A stretch of DNA of 64,000 nt from Sisyra terminalis. Lineage: Eukaryota > Arthropoda > Insecta > Neuroptera > Sisyridae. How positions within the stretch are numbered: position 1 is the stretch's first letter; every line of letters starts with the position of its first letter. The notes below the pieces were generated by a model that had not been told where the DNA came from, did not search any database, and saw only the letters and a list, made by a program, of their open reading frames with translations. Location of the stretch: positions 35,960,001-36,024,000 of the forward strand of contig OY292278.1 of NCBI GenBank assembly GCA_958496175.1, written 5' to 3'. Position numbers and translations under genes: made by a program. Shown here in pieces: positions 12,411 through 25,334 of the stretch.

Positions 12411-12821
12411 AGTTCTGTATCAGAGTTCTGTATAGAAATTCAGTTGTGAATTTCCATTACAACAAAGCGATTATTAGTGTGATTTGAATTAAAAGTGATT
12501 ATTGTCATTTGAGTGATTGTTTTGACAAATGTAATTGTGTAATAAAAAGTGAAATAAAAAATGTGATTCTTAAGTGTGAAAGTGATAATTTGTTTCCAAA
12601 AGAAATTAAAAGAACGAATAACGCCATCTCAATACAGTTTTGAGACGTCACGTTACAATATTGCAAATTTATCAATAAGAGTTTATTATTTTTTAAATGA
12701 TTATTGCAGCAAATATTACTTCTTTCTAATAAATCAAAGAATCGTGAGATATTCATTCTTTTGTAGATTAAATACAAACATTTAAGTGGATATTTTAGAA
12801 CATTAAAAGAGGTATTTTAAG
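12411..12821 (+). ncRNA. Candidate transcript leader/exon from the heat-shock-type promoter
   Basis: The predicted start is about 31 bp below the TATA box, near an AGTTCTGT sequence. The first ATGs downstream are followed at once by stop codons (ATGTAA, ATGTGA), and none of the three frames carries chaperone-like peptide. A good splice donor (AAG|GTAAGGG) lies at 12821/12822, so a first noncoding exon of about 411 nt is possible. Alternatives: a stress-induced noncoding RNA of the hsr-omega kind, a 5' UTR exon of TrissinR 28 kb downstream, or the leader of a lost heat shock gene. Transcription is inferred, not seen. Confidence 0.4.
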
Positions 12822-12829
12822 GTAAGGGT

Positions 12830-14040
12830 ATTATTTTTATTTAAAACGGATTCATTGAAATGTTTTAACAATTTGCTATTTTAAAGTTACTTAGTAAAAC
12901 TTATCAATAACATTCTTGATGTTCTGTTGTGTTAAGCTGACAAAGTCGCAGGTATCGACTTATTACTGTAGTGAAATGTGTGTTCGAAAATTCTTACAAT
13001 ATAAGAGATATGAATTCGCGAAAGATTTATGTTTCCCATGAGTGACCATGTCCTAGTTCAAAATAATAGGGAGTATCTAGGATTAATTTTATTTTCCTTA
13101 TAGAAAAGTAGTTTGTGTTGCATAAGAGGCCATTAATTAATTATGTTAGACTTTGGAGGTGGGGAAGAGTGGGGAGGGGATGAAAAATCTCTACATGTCC
13201 TTTATTTTGGGAGTGGAGAGCGAGAGAAACTCATTCTTACGTAATACATTATAAATCAAAATTCAATATTAAAAATCTAATTCCATTTTGGATTTCGAGT
13301 CGTTTTCTTCATTTTATAGTGTACATGGTAATTTAAATCCTATTTGGAAATTTTTCATTGCTTAGTGAAAAAAAAAAATACTTAATAAAGTTTTAAATGT
13401 TTTTATTTTTATTTATTTTTGACAGATGATAACATTCAGATCTCACTTTTTTTTCTTCATCAGGCTTCTATAAAAAAATTAAAATAATTACAAAATATGT
13501 CAATCATACATAAATTTCAAAACTATTTAAATAAAAAAACAAATTTTAAACAACCTGAATTGTCTTCTTATTTATTTTTGATATTACTGAAGTAATTATA
13601 GAAAATTTTCCCATGTATTAATCGTATTTTTTTGTTTAGAAGAACGAGATAGAATTTTAGGTCAGAAGGGAGAGGGGGAGTTCTTGAATTCTTATGTATT
13701 CGTATATGGGGGGGGGAGGAAATCACCAAAATTTTTTTACGTTATTAATGAATTAAAGAATGGCCCCTAAGTATATACAACAATTACACCATTATAGACA
13801 TAAGTAGTAGTTGTTTTATTTGAATAATTTAAAAAAAATATGAAAATTCAGAGAATTTCTCTGAAATTCTCTGAAAAGAATTTCTCTCTGAAAATTGAAA
13901 CAATTTATTTTTAAATATGATGAAAAGATACAAATCGAAAAATGTTTCAAAATTTTTGCAATCTCCATAAATCAAACCTGTAAAAGCATAAACATATTTC
14001 AGACTGAATTATTCGGAAAAAAAGCAATATTATTTGTCTG
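12830..14040. other. No gene seen downstream of the heat-shock-type promoter
   Basis: AT-rich; G-rich runs near 13160-13180, 13660-13680 and 13709-13718. No chaperone-like peptide in any frame. PLE-tail-like words occur at about 13430-13580. Confidence 0.5.
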
Positions 14041-16004
14041 CTTTATGCCCTAAACTCGATCCAATAAAACGCTTCAGTTTGAACAAAACATTTTCGGTTT
14101 ATGCCCTTCATAAATTATGAAGCCTACATATCGATAAACACTTTAATTCATATCCATTTCAATCGAATAATACGAGCATAACAATCAAAGATCTTGATAA
14201 CATATTAAATCCGACTCCATCGAACGGAAAAAATCGTACAATGTGAGATTTTTACATTTGCAATTCCAAGGTAAGCAAATGTAACGTAATCGTCAAAATT
14301 GGAAACGGTGTGATTTTCGAACGATTATTTGGCCGTTAACGTTGGTATAGGCAATATGGAGTAAACAGGCTTCGAGGTACGAGCAAACAATAAAAATTCC
14401 AATATTCGAATTGAGATGGCATGAAATTGGAAATGAGGAAAACATGCGGGAGTGTGGAGGATAGAGGGATGGGATTTCACATGTAATATTGCATGTATGA
14501 ATGGGCATTTCTTTTTATTGCAATAATAAAAATTGTGACATTTCGGGTAATAAGTATATCGAGAAGTGGTGGATGGAAAATGCATGGTGACGAGGGTGAA
14601 CAATGAAGCCAATCAATTGAATGTTTCCACGAATGGGATGGATGTTTTCCGCAAAATTAAATACGAGCTATTTTGTAAATATGAACGGAAAATTAGTGGG
14701 CATGGCTGTAAAATATGATTGCGGACTCATTTGGCCCGAAAAATCAGCCCCCGGACTAGAAACTTTTTGGAATTTGGGAAGATTTATGCGCAAATAAAAT
14801 GCTATAATTTTATACACCGATTTCATGCAACATGGAGTTCAAATTATGAGGTATTTGCGTTTAAATTTCGACAATTCCAACAAAATATTTCTCTTTATGA
14901 AATATAAAACCAAAGAGTTAAAAGGCCCGAAAAAAAGTTTCACCATTCCAAATTCACAGCCATTGGTGAAATTATCGCAAACAAGACCTCTAAAATATCA
15001 AAGTTCAAAGCTCAGCTTTCCACGTTTCCAATTGCTCGTCGTTCGAAAAATAAAAGTTAATCAAAGGATTGGTTTCTCGAGTTTAATTTGCGTATCCATT
15101 TACTTGTCTGTCCTCTTCTACAGCCTTTGGATAGAAGCACAAACTTTCTCGGTATAATTTTCAATTTTCTGTTTGATTATAGAATTTTTGTTATCGTAAT
15201 AAGCACATGCCATTTTATTTTTATCGCCAACTTATCAACGTGAAAACCCATAAACATATATAAATATTTTGAGACATTATCTCTATAGATTGAAAAGCTC
15301 GCAAAGCTCTGCGATAGATTTCGGTAATGTGCTGTAGTGATAAGCGAAGTTATCTCGCTTTGAACAATAAAAAAATTATGTTTTATTGGTGTGTCTTCAG
15401 CATTTTCGAAGAAAAACTTATATACGTTATATAAATTACAGACTTTCTTTCTATGAGTAATATAGTCCCAACATAAAAGGGTAGTATTTTTGTGGACGTC
15501 AATTTATTATGAGTGTATTAACATCATGAAATAATGAAGAATTTAAGGATTAAAAAAATATTTCGATTACCTCATAAAAAATTGCAATATTTTAGCGATA
15601 AACATCGATCAATAAACGTGCTATTTTGTTATTTTGTTAACATGTTTTTCTTTCGTCTAAATGTGACAATTGTGACAAAAAGCACGTATGTCGAATAGCA
15701 AATACAAACAATGCCAATTGATTTGCCATTAGTTGTCGTTAAGCTCCACTGGCATCTCCTTATATGAGCTTAAAGGTTCTCATTTGCATAGATCACACAT
15801 TGTAGCCGTTTTCGCTTCAACAATTATCTGCATTGCAACAATGACCGTATAGTCATTGTACCATAAGTCGTTGGAGTTTAATGCTAAATCATCTTACCGT
15901 TTAATCTTTAGTGCTACTCATGCCCAATGATTCATTAATCGCTGTCTATACAAATGCATTGATATGTAATTATAGATTGATCGTGCATATGCCGTCAAAT
16001 AGAA
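14041..16004. other. Probably single-copy noncoding DNA
   Basis: No internal repeats matched elsewhere in the window and composition is slightly richer in CG dinucleotides than the flanks. Overlapping frames at 14293-14612 (-) and 14719-15157 (+) show no domain. Candidate regulatory DNA; not a gene on present evidence. Confidence 0.3.
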
Positions 16005-16013
16005 GTAAGAAAC

Positions 16014-16167
16014 CAAGGTTTATAAAATACACAGGTGGCCTCATGCGCTATGTGACGTATCCGGAAGAAATTCGTACCTATCTTCAGACTGATTCAAATT
16101 TCAAAATTCTTCGTATGACGTCATATTTTTTTTCTAATGGGGCAACCTGTGTATTTTATAAACCATG
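16014..16167 (+). mobile_element. Palindromic MITE with 9-bp duplication, copy 1
   Basis: TIRs start CAAGGTTTATAAAATACACA and end with its complement, one mismatch at the third base. The 9-mer gtaagaaac flanks both sides exactly (16005-16013, 16168-16176). It has no ORF of its own. A 9-bp duplication points to the Mutator-like superfamily; that assignment is inference. Confidence 0.8.
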
Positions 16168-16440
16168 GTAAGAAACATCCAATGTAGCGTACTAAACGCC
16201 GTCTACGTAGGCAAAGTTTTTATGGCAACTAAAAAAATCTGGCAATTGAGCGCCGATTTGCGCCTTCTTACACAAATAAGCACTGGGAATAAGTGTTTAA
16301 AACAAAAGCTTCCATTTTACCTGTTTTAATTTCCCAGATCAGAGATTTTTTTTTTTATAAATAAGTCTTCTATAAGACTTTTATATATAAGTCTCTCTTC
16401 CAACATTAGCACAGTTGTATTTTGTTTTTGTTTTTTTTTA

Positions 16441-16604
16441 ATTGTTATTTACCGTCGCTTTATAACTACTAAGGACTTTTAGCGACTCTAGGGTTAATTA
16501 AATCCGTTATCGAGAAATATTGAAAATTTGAGCGATACGAGGATCGAACCCACTACCTACTAGTTTTGGAGTAGTCACCTAGACCACTCGGCTACCAGTA
16601 GGCT
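16441..16604 (-). mobile_element. tRNA-derived SINE, copy 3
   Basis: Minus-strand copy with intact B box (GGGTTCGATCCTCG) and A-box region (GCCGAGTGGTCTAGGTGA). Tail CTTAGTAGTTATAAAGCGAC. Confidence 0.7.
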
Positions 16605-16854
16605 TGTATTTTGTTTGGTTCATCCTAAATTTGTGCCTACGTAGATGGCGTTCGCAGTTGCTTCTAATATGGTTTGTCGTTTAATGTTTACACTTACCAT
16701 TTATACAGATCAGTGCACAAATGGTATGTCAAAGTTTTCGTGTACCATTGAGGTGTTACTTGCTCCTTTTTTATATTTAACTCGACTACTATATACTTAT
16801 CAATAAATTGGTTGTGCCCATATTTTACATAATTTTATTTATTTTTAGTAGGAT

Positions 16855-17155
16855 AGTGGACATGAAAGGATGTAGATCCATGTACTAATTATTAATTTTG
16901 CAACACGTTTCGGTTTTTTATTAGACCTTCATCAGACTTCTAAAATCATACAAACACATGTATTACATGTATTCATATTAACGTAATTTAAAAATTAGTA
17001 ATGTTTGAAGGATTCTGTAATACATGGGTTTGTATGATTTTAGAAGCCTGATGAAGGTCTAATAAAAAACCGAAACGTGTTGCAAAATTAATAATTAGTA
17101 CATGGATCTACATCTTTTCATGTTCACTACTAATAATATCCTACTAATAATAAAT
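16855..17155. repeat. Foldback repeat with two opposed hammerhead-like motifs
   Basis: Inverted arms (about 16855-16985 and 17015-17155) share AAACCGAAACGTGTTGCAAA and TAGTACATGGATCTACATC. Each carries CTGATGA, A, GGT ... ACC, GAAA (16908-16935 on minus, 17048-17075 on plus). It is interpreted as head-to-head PLE ends. Confidence 0.55.
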
Positions 17156-17197
17156 AAAATTATATATTTATGGTTAAAATTTTGTAATAATTTATAC

Positions 17198-17344
17198 AGT
17201 AATGGTGGTCGAGTGGTCTAGGGAATCGCTCCAAGACCGGTAAGTTTTGGGTTCAATCCGCGTATTAAGCTACTTTTCGATTTTATTATGGATTTTTGTT
17301 AACCCTCGAGTCACTATAGTTATAAAGCGACAATAAATAACACT
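17198..17344 (+). mobile_element. tRNA-derived SINE, copy 4
   Basis: Head GGTGGTCGAGTGGTC with GGGTTCAATCCGCG. It is inserted at the start of the tandem-repeat block; TTATACAG and TTATACAA on its two sides may be the target duplication. Confidence 0.6.
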
Positions 17345-17945
17345 TAAAAAATTATACAAGGGACTATATTCTCCTAGAATGTCAGTATTACATAGAGGAA
17401 AAGGAACAATTTGAAGCGCCGCATGATATCTTGGGATACCTGAATAGATCTAGAGGAATCCAAGAATCTTACAACCTCTTCAAAACTGCGGAACTATAAA
17501 ATTTATGAATGATAATTTATACAGTGGACCATATTTTTCTAGAATGTCGGTATTAGGGAGAGGAAAAGGAGCAATACAAAGCACTGCAAGACATTGAGGA
17601 ATCCATGAACAGAGTTGGAGAAATCCAAGAATCCATAAAACTCCAAATTGCGGAACTTTACCAAGATATTTGAATCATTGTCTCCAAGTGCTTATTATTG
17701 TGAATAAATAGAAATTGAGAATGGAATGCATGTACAATATACAGTTCGATATAAAATTTATGAATGATAATTTATACAGTGGACCATATTTTTCTAGAAT
17801 GCCGATATTAGGGAGAGGAAAAGGAGTAATACAAAGCACTGCAAGGCATTGAACAGAGTTGGGGAAATCCAAGAATACATAAGACTTCTTCAAATTGCGG
17901 AACTATATTTGAATCATTGTTTTCATGTGCTTATTATTATGTTGA
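17345..17945 (+). repeat. Three tandem diverged units of 165-255 bp
   Basis: Units begin near 17350, 17513 and 17767. Units 2 and 3 share TTTATACAGTGGACCATATT, AGGGAGAGGAAAAGGAG and CTTATTATT; unit 1 is more diverged. The SINE at 17198 is inserted at the left edge. No ORF is maintained across units. Confidence 0.6.
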
Positions 17946-19404
17946 AACTTAGAAAAGTTATGTGGGTGAAATTACTTGGGAATAGAGTAGGAGTTCAAAG
18001 TTTCTAAAGGAAGTTTTGCATAACCCTAATAATTATAGCGACTATGAAAAAAATAATTTATCAAAAGAAGTTTTTTCTGTTTTATTGATTACATCAAATT
18101 CAGTTTCCAGCGTGGTTGAATTCTACCTTCTAGTGTTGTCTATCCCTGGAAAGGTTCTTCAAATAAGCTATAAGAACAACAAGTCTGCCACAATTGTAGT
18201 CAAACCTACCAGTATCTTTTTTTCACTTTCTTTTCATTGTTTAAGAGTTTGTTAGTTCAACAATCACAAAACATTAATACTTCACAGAAAAAAAAATACG
18301 GCGAACTTAAAAGCTTAGGTAAAACGGTAAAAATTTATGGAATACAAAAACAATATTTGATTTTGTAAATTAGCAGGATTTATAATGATGGTGAGTAAGA
18401 TATTTTAAAAATGGTTACTTCTCTTGTAACCAACCCTGTTAAAAAAACATTTTAAATGCTCAAGAAACCTATTAGAAGAGGCTTATAGTTATTATAGGCT
18501 TATTAGCTTATAAGTTATATAATTATTTCAAAATGCCTCTAAATGTCTTTTGTTAACAAGGAAGATTTTTTGATCAATGTTATTGTGAAATTAACAATTT
18601 AAAATAATTCAATATAAATTCAGGCATTTTAAAAAGACGACCGTAAAATTTGCTATAGTCTATAAAGTTTAACTCTTAAGTACGCGTATATAAAAATATC
18701 TTCTTTGAGTTCATTGGAGTGATTATACGATCATCAACCGAAGAACATAACCGTAAAATCAAAATATGCAGTGTAAAATTTAAAAAAAAAAACATTGTTA
18801 AGTATTCAACTTTCTTCGATGAAAAGTTAAACGAGTCGAATCAACTTGGAAAGCCAAGTAGTTTTCAAATGGTTGTTGTTGAAACTTTTTAGAAAATTTT
18901 CTCGAAACTATTTTGCGAGTGAAACTTGCACGTTACAGCAAATAAATTGAATTCGAAAATTTGTTAAAATTATTTCCAACTTTTGAAAGTGAATCGACTT
19001 TTTATGGCAACGCAAAAAAGTCTAATTGTAAGAAATGCGAACAAGTGGAAAATAACAGTGCCTTTTTTCATTTGCGAAATTTTTCACGATTGTCTTTTCT
19101 TTTTGGTTTTTGTACGCGATGTCACGGATGAGTACAGACAATACAATTCACCCTTAAATTTTCACCCAAAAAGTTGCATTGAAAAATGATCTGTCTTCCC
19201 CATGCCCCCGATATCTTTTAGTATCGTTTTTGTGATATCATTATTTTTGTTTTAATAGTATATCCAATGATTTTATGTAAAAGAACAGAAAAGTTTTGTT
19301 TTCACGATTCAAAGGACAATGAAATTTTCACTAACGATTGGTATCGATTTGGTTACAAAAATATGTTAAAAAGCCCAACAAACTTGACTTTACTATGTTA
19401 AAAC
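17946..19404. other. No gene seen
   Basis: Short frames at 18016-18255 and 18983-19189 have no recognisable domain or splice context. Confidence 0.45.
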
Positions 19405-19705
19405 TGGAAAGATTTTTTTTGATAAAAAACTTATGTTGTATAAGTGACAAATTATATTGTGGCCAAACTGGTTGATTTATTGGGACTGGATACCAAGGAG
19501 TATATTCCCAAAAAACCTGGTCCAATAATAGCTTCAAATATTACAAAACATCTATACGAGGAAAATCATAATTGCATAAATTTTAGGACATTGCTTGTAA
19601 CAAAGGGTAACATATGACCACCTTGGAAGAATATGAAATATATAAAGCCCCCAAACTTGATACAACGAATATCCTTAATGAGAAATTATTAACAACAAAC
19701 ACTTT
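19405..19705 (+). pseudogene. PLE GIY-YIG relic
   Basis: The frame reads CCISDKLYCGQTG, stop, FIGTGYQ, then in other frames SNITKHLYEENHNCINF and LEEYEIYKAP. It is the C-terminal endonuclease of the same PLE family as 48950-49610. Upstream RT was not recognised. Confidence 0.55.
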
Positions 19706-20498
19706 GTAGTAAAGTTTACAAAAGATCAATAATGTACATAATCTAAAAATAATATTATAGGTCTTAAAAATGTTGTAAGCTAATATCAAAACATAATATA
19801 GTTGTTACTTTTTAACTTAGATTGGTAAAATCTAAGAAATATCCGTTTGAAAATGCATAAAACAATCGTTACATTCAAAATACTTAAAACGAGTTCCTCT
19901 ATAGGCTCGGCATTGAAATGACGTCAGAGTACATATACATCAAAATGCCTCGAATGTTTTTCTATGGCAAATCTATTTAAACACAAATAGTAAGGCTATT
20001 TAAATTGTTTAAAGGAAATTTTAATGATTCACACCATTTTCAATATTGGAAATTTAGTGAGGCCAGATAAAGTTTATTTAACTAAGAATTTTTTTAAATA
20101 AAAAAGTATTTTTATTTACCTTTTTGAAATCATTTTACAGTTAGTTATTGGAGCAGAGAAGTAGATATATCATCAGCATTCTAATAGCTATAATGAAGAT
20201 TAAAAGCTGCTATTCTTTCTGAGTATAGCCTTAAGGTACTTTTATAATATAACCAAATTTCAGTTAAATGAGTTAACTCGTTGATGAGAATTTTTTTTCC
20301 ATTTAACAAAATTCTTTTACAAATAAAAAGACATAGGGTATAAAGCTGAAACTTGAACATATCTTTAATACCAACATACCCTCCAAAAGTGGTGCAAATT
20401 CCTTTCTGGGACAAATTTTTCATTGTTATCGTTCTATAGCTTTCGTTGCCCTTTCCACTTTAGTCAATATTTTTGAACTATAGGAAAATTATTTGCTA

Positions 20499-20593
20499 AA
20501 ATAACGATAGAATCAGGATCACGGGTAATTGGAAAAATAGAACTGATTTAACTATTTTTCCAATTACCCGTGACCCTGATTCTATCGTTATTT
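20499..20593. repeat. Near-perfect 42-bp palindrome, solo PLE end
   Basis: Arms 20499-20540 and 20552-20593 differ at one base around an 11-bp loop. They include ACGGGTAATTGG, the sequence found at both ends of the PLE relic at 41610-43475, and the flank GGAATTGAAACTTATA resembles that element's right flank. It is best read as two PLE ends joined with the body lost. Confidence 0.55.
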
Positions 20594-20620
20594 ATATCTG
20601 GAATTGAAACTTATAAAAAT

Positions 20621-20860
20621 AAATTTCCGGCTCATGTGTACTTTAGCACATCCACAATCTGGCAATGTTCCATTTTCGACTTTGTTTTTAACTTAATTCG
20701 CGATTAAATCGATCCATAATGAAAATTTAGCCACAAAAGAGAGAATTATACCATATTAGAATTGAATTAACAAAAATATCGCGAATTAAATTAAAAACAC
20801 AGTCGAAAATGCAACGTTGCCAGATTGTAGGTGTGCTAAAGTACACTTGAGCCGAATTTT
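20621..20860. mobile_element. Foldback MITE (GGCTCA family), copy 1
   Basis: A 240-bp near-palindrome. The left arm has GGCTCATGTGTACTTTAGCA, then CTGGCAATGTTCCATTTTCG; the right arm is the complement with a few changes. The centre is AT-rich without ORF. The target duplication could not be fixed. Confidence 0.65.
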
Positions 20861-21486
20861 CTATATTTTTTTCCAAAGTTCAAACTTAATTCGATTGATT
20901 GCGAAAATAAAATTTTCTTCAAAAACTTATTATAAATCTATGCATAATGATATATGTTTTTAAAACAATAAAAAAAATCATTTATTCGAGCCAAATCAAT
21001 ACTTTTTAAATCTTTTGGAAATTGTTCACTGAATCTTGCATCAAATTGAAATTATAGTTTGATCATTTGGAAAAAAATCTAACTTGTATGAGAAGCCTGA
21101 ATGTTATTTTTAGGGAATAAAAATGTTTTTCGTGATGGAGAATATAAACTATTATGTAAACTTTTATTGTTTGTTCTTTAGATAACCGCTCAATAGTTTA
21201 TCTAAATCTTGGTTGCAATATATGGATTATGACGTCACCGAAGATCCATAAGCACACCCAACGTTTTTGGTGCTTATTTGCTCAATTATATTTTCAAAAA
21301 TTTCTGCCGAAAAATAAATTGTTCAGAACTATAAATTGGATTTTATCACTTCAATAGCTTCCGTTATCAATTAAAAAAATGTAACTTTGGTCTATTAACA
21401 AAATAAAGTACCACCTGACGATAACAGCTACTCACGATTGAAATGCGTTGTGAAAAAGAAAATTAATCCATATGACATAAATAGTT

Positions 21487-22336
21487 CAGCAATTGGGAAT
21501 TTGAAAAAAAAAATATTGATTTTTTTCATGTATTTTCAAACTTTATTATTAATAATACTGATATTTAATGCAAAAAACTTAAAAAAAAATTTTTTTCAAT
21601 TAATTATAAACGATTAAAAATTGATAAAATTTAAAAAAAAATCACGTGACCATAAACGCGTCATGAGTGGTTACCATAGTTGTAACGTCATAATGTTATA
21701 CATGGGAGGCTAGCTCAATGTTAATTTTGTGTTATAGCTATTTAATAACAGTACAGCGTTTACAGCTAATACACGTGACTAGACAATAATATTGAAAATT
21801 TATTGCTAAAAAACGAGTCGTTAGTTGATTCGAATTAGCTATGTGTGATAAAGGATTTATAAAAGCAAAGTCTGATAATATTCCTGATGTTGATATATTT
21901 ATAATAACCAATTTAAAAACATTTTGTTAGGAGTTGTTTTTGTAGTATTCGTGCATAATGGTACAAAACAAAAACGATAACTTTTAAGGTTCGACATTTT
22001 TAATATAAATTTCAATATTTAACTATCACAACAGAATTAAATCAATCAAAACACTGTACTTATTATTTCTGTATCAACTGCAATGAGTGACAACTAACAT
22101 TACGACGTCACACGCGCTCGGGTTTGTTCGGGAGCTGTCGGCGTGTTTTCGGTACTAGATTCAAAAATTAATTTTTATTTTGAAATAACTTTTAAATTAT
22201 TGCGAAAAAAACAAAACAAAAAATAGTTTTGCTATAAAACTTATATATGATCTTTCCATTTATCACAAAAAAAAAATCACAAACCCAATTACTATGTCGA
22301 AGTAATATCAATTTTTAACATCATTGTTACTCTTAT
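21487..22336 (-). mobile_element. THAP-transposon fragment, copy 2
   Basis: Inverted copy of the element at 61275, including the GC-rich block with TGACGTCGTAA near 22110 and the THAP start near 22000 on the minus strand. The frame is broken soon after MFLN by rearranged sequence, although the stop present in the other copy reads as Cys here. No obvious target duplication. Confidence 0.6.
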
Positions 22337-25334
22337 ATACAAAGTAATCATGAAGTACATTAGTAAAACGAAGAATGACAAAATTGCTAGTTTTGAGTTC
22401 CACTATAGTTTGAGCCACTTATACCAAGTATAACCAAAATTTAGTGTTGCAAAACTAATCTCTTATCCCTGAAATACTAACTGAACTATTTGAAACAATG
22501 GCGAGAGAGTTAATTAAGATTAGAACAGATTTATTTAAGATTATTATTTGTTTGAATTTTCCGTTTGATTTTTCTGTCATCCAGCCTATAGTACCCAATA
22601 ATCGTTGCTAAAGTAAACAAAAGAAGTAGTTTTGCAAAAATTTTGGAAAGATGTTGAATTTCTGTTTCTTTTTTTCTCTGTACAAATCCGGAATATTCTG
22701 TATATAAGTATAAAAAAAAGTTCACCTATTTTCATTAGCTTTTCACAAAAATTATGATAGCAATAAATTTTGCTGTTAAAGTTTAGCGCTTTGTTGGAGA
22801 AAAAATATTCTCTTCTTTTTTCTGCCATTTATCATCGAAAAAACACCTTCGCGGCAAGAATTTCACCTCATATCTCCTTGATTATGTCCAAAAATATTTG
22901 TTTATGTACCAAGATAAAAACAGTCTCTCATTTTGAATTTAAACTACTAACCTCCTACATTGTTGATTTATTTCGAAAAAAAAATCCAAAAATTCAGACA
23001 TACGCGAGACGAGTACATATGTAGAATATATAACTAGAGTAAACAATTTAAAAAAAAGGTTGGTACAAAAAAAGAAAAAAATATATGAATATTCAAGGCA
23101 CGTTTCACTTAAAAAAGGCTGTATCGTCCCATTTATCATTCAGTTAATTTCATTTTCCAATAATTTCTCCGTCTAGGTACATTGTCGAGGGACCCCAACT
23201 GCGACGATCGAACTATCATTTCAAATCATTCGAAAAGCTCAATGTAGTTCGTTTTATGATTAAATTTATTTATAACAACAGTGTTATCCAATAACTATTA
23301 TGTGGAAAGAAAATTAATCTCATCATTTCTATTAAGCCGAAACTATGTGTAACCCGATTTCAATTGCTCGTGGTTATCTCTGTCACAAACCGTGAAAATT
23401 TTATTCAAATTAATTTAATTATTCCCGGACTAGAATAGTTTTATGGATAACAAATCCTTCATTTTCCATTACAAACACGTTTTTCGATAAAATTTAACAA
23501 TTTGAACATTCGTAATGTGAAATCTGTTCACTTTTGCAATTTGAATTTTCTAATTTTATAGCTTGGAGCTTTCGGGCATTACACTTAAGCAAATATGAAA
23601 TTTATCCTCCACGCGTGTTTCTTGTTTTATATATGGTAGATGCGACCAAACTAAAAAAAATCAAAATTCCACTAAAAATCGTACCAGTACAATTCAAAAG
23701 CAATCGTAGCTACATTTGAAATAAATCACAAATTTAATTTCGACAAATCCGTTTTTTTTATGACATATTAGGCTGTTAAAGTTTCCGATTCGTTGCGGCT
23801 TTGTGGATGTTTTATTTCTATATTTATTATCTATAAATTTTTTTTTATAAATTCTTGATGTCTTTCATTATTGCAACGGCAAATTTATATGCGACCATGC
23901 GACGAATGCGGTTTGAATATAAAGTAAGGCAATGTGGCGAGTGAAGTGCAATCTTATGTGTATTATATCACATTATTGTTATTCCGCTACGGATTTTTGA
24001 CATTTTATTTTTATTTTTAATTTCCTTTTTGCGTTAAGCGTTCCACATAAAAATTTTTTTGATATCGCTTTCATTCGAATTATAAGATTTATGATTTCAA
24101 GTCTGAAATTGAAAAAGCAAACTTCCCTTCTCAAGCTTTCTTTTGATAGAATCCCATTTTTCACAATAAAATTGAAAAGCTAAGAAAATAAAAACAAATT
24201 CTGTAACCAATAAGAAAAAATCTAACTTCTCTAACCATTTAACCACGTCTAGTGATTTTTTACTGAATTTCATTTTTGGTTTTTTTCCTTAAAATAAAAA
24301 ATATTTTGTAACCATAAAATTTATAATAATGATAAATTAAAAATGCACGATAGATTCAAACTCTATTTGTTAAAATTTAATTAAATTATTTACACCAGCC
24401 ATACTCAACCAGTGGCCCGCAAGCCGCATGCGACCCACTTAGCTTTTCTGTGCGACCCTGGCTAATTAATATCATCATACATTTTAGGGTGTTGTTGTCA
24501 ACATGTTCTCAATAGTGGGTTGTAATCAGGGTAAAACTCTACCTATCCTGAACTATAATCGATCAGTAGGAAAGTTAGTACAAGCAGTACAGTGTCGCTA
24601 ATAAAACTTTTTAGTTTAGTCTAGACCGAAAAAGCTCAATACTTGCGAGCCGGTTGGCTCGACTATCCTGATGAAAGATAAGCCAATTTTGTATTAAAAT
24701 TATAGTTTACTATAAATATGTTGCGGCCCATAGAGAGAAGGAAAAATTGGAATGCAGCCTGGAAGAAAAAAAGGTCGAGTACTGCTGGCTTACACAATTT
24801 AGTATTTGATTTCACTGGTAAAGCAGTCTAGTATTCCACATGGCTATTCGAATAGAGAAATGAACAGAATGAGCAAATTTTATTATTCGGAAATTTTCGG
24901 GATCACTGGTTATGAATTAAAGATCCATTTAATTTTTTGATGCACTAGGAGGTCTAGAAATATTATTTCTTCGAGAATCTTCACATTTTTTTTGGAAATA
25001 AGTTAAAACCGCTTTTTAGGGCAATTGAGGTTGCTGATTATAAATATAAGATTCATGGGACTATGCGACGTATTTAGGAAAAGTAATAGACTTCAAATCA
25101 TTTTTTTCTCGAAATTTCAGTAACTGGATACAAATATAAGGCCCATTTCCCATCATCCTTTTACTATGTTTTGTCCAACGGTTATTTTCCAAATGAAAAT
25201 CACTGTTCTATATGGAAGAACATCATCTAACAAAAACCCAATTAATAGATGATTGAAAAACCATTCCTGACCTTAACTACTGAAATACTTAATCTTGCAA
25301 GAAATTTATACATATAATTGGATTATACAGAAGT
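22337..25334. other. No gene seen apart from the hAT MITE
   Basis: Several overlapping short frames between 22531 and 24164 are AT-rich noise. The only feature is the MITE at 24396-24787. Confidence 0.45.
24396..24787. mobile_element. hAT-like MITE, 392 bp
   Basis: The left end CAGCCATACTCAACC and the complement of the right end, CAGCAGTACTCGACC, match at 12 of 15. Flanks atttacac (24388-24395) and gcttacac (24788-24795) share six of eight bases, consistent with an aged 8-bp duplication. The interior carries GGCCC/GCGGCCC patches usual near hAT ends and no ORF. Confidence 0.6.

Noticed and set aside
12411..13400. hsp70 coding sequence behind the heat-shock-type promoter
   Set aside because: None of the three + frames shows chaperone motifs; early ATGs are followed directly by stops.
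13855..13895. Short palindrome of GAGAATTTCTCTG units
   Set aside because: Local low-complexity reiteration without flanking structure.
14293..14612. Two overlapping minus-strand frames of 71 and 95 codons
   Set aside because: No domain, overlapping frames on the same strand, no splice or promoter context.
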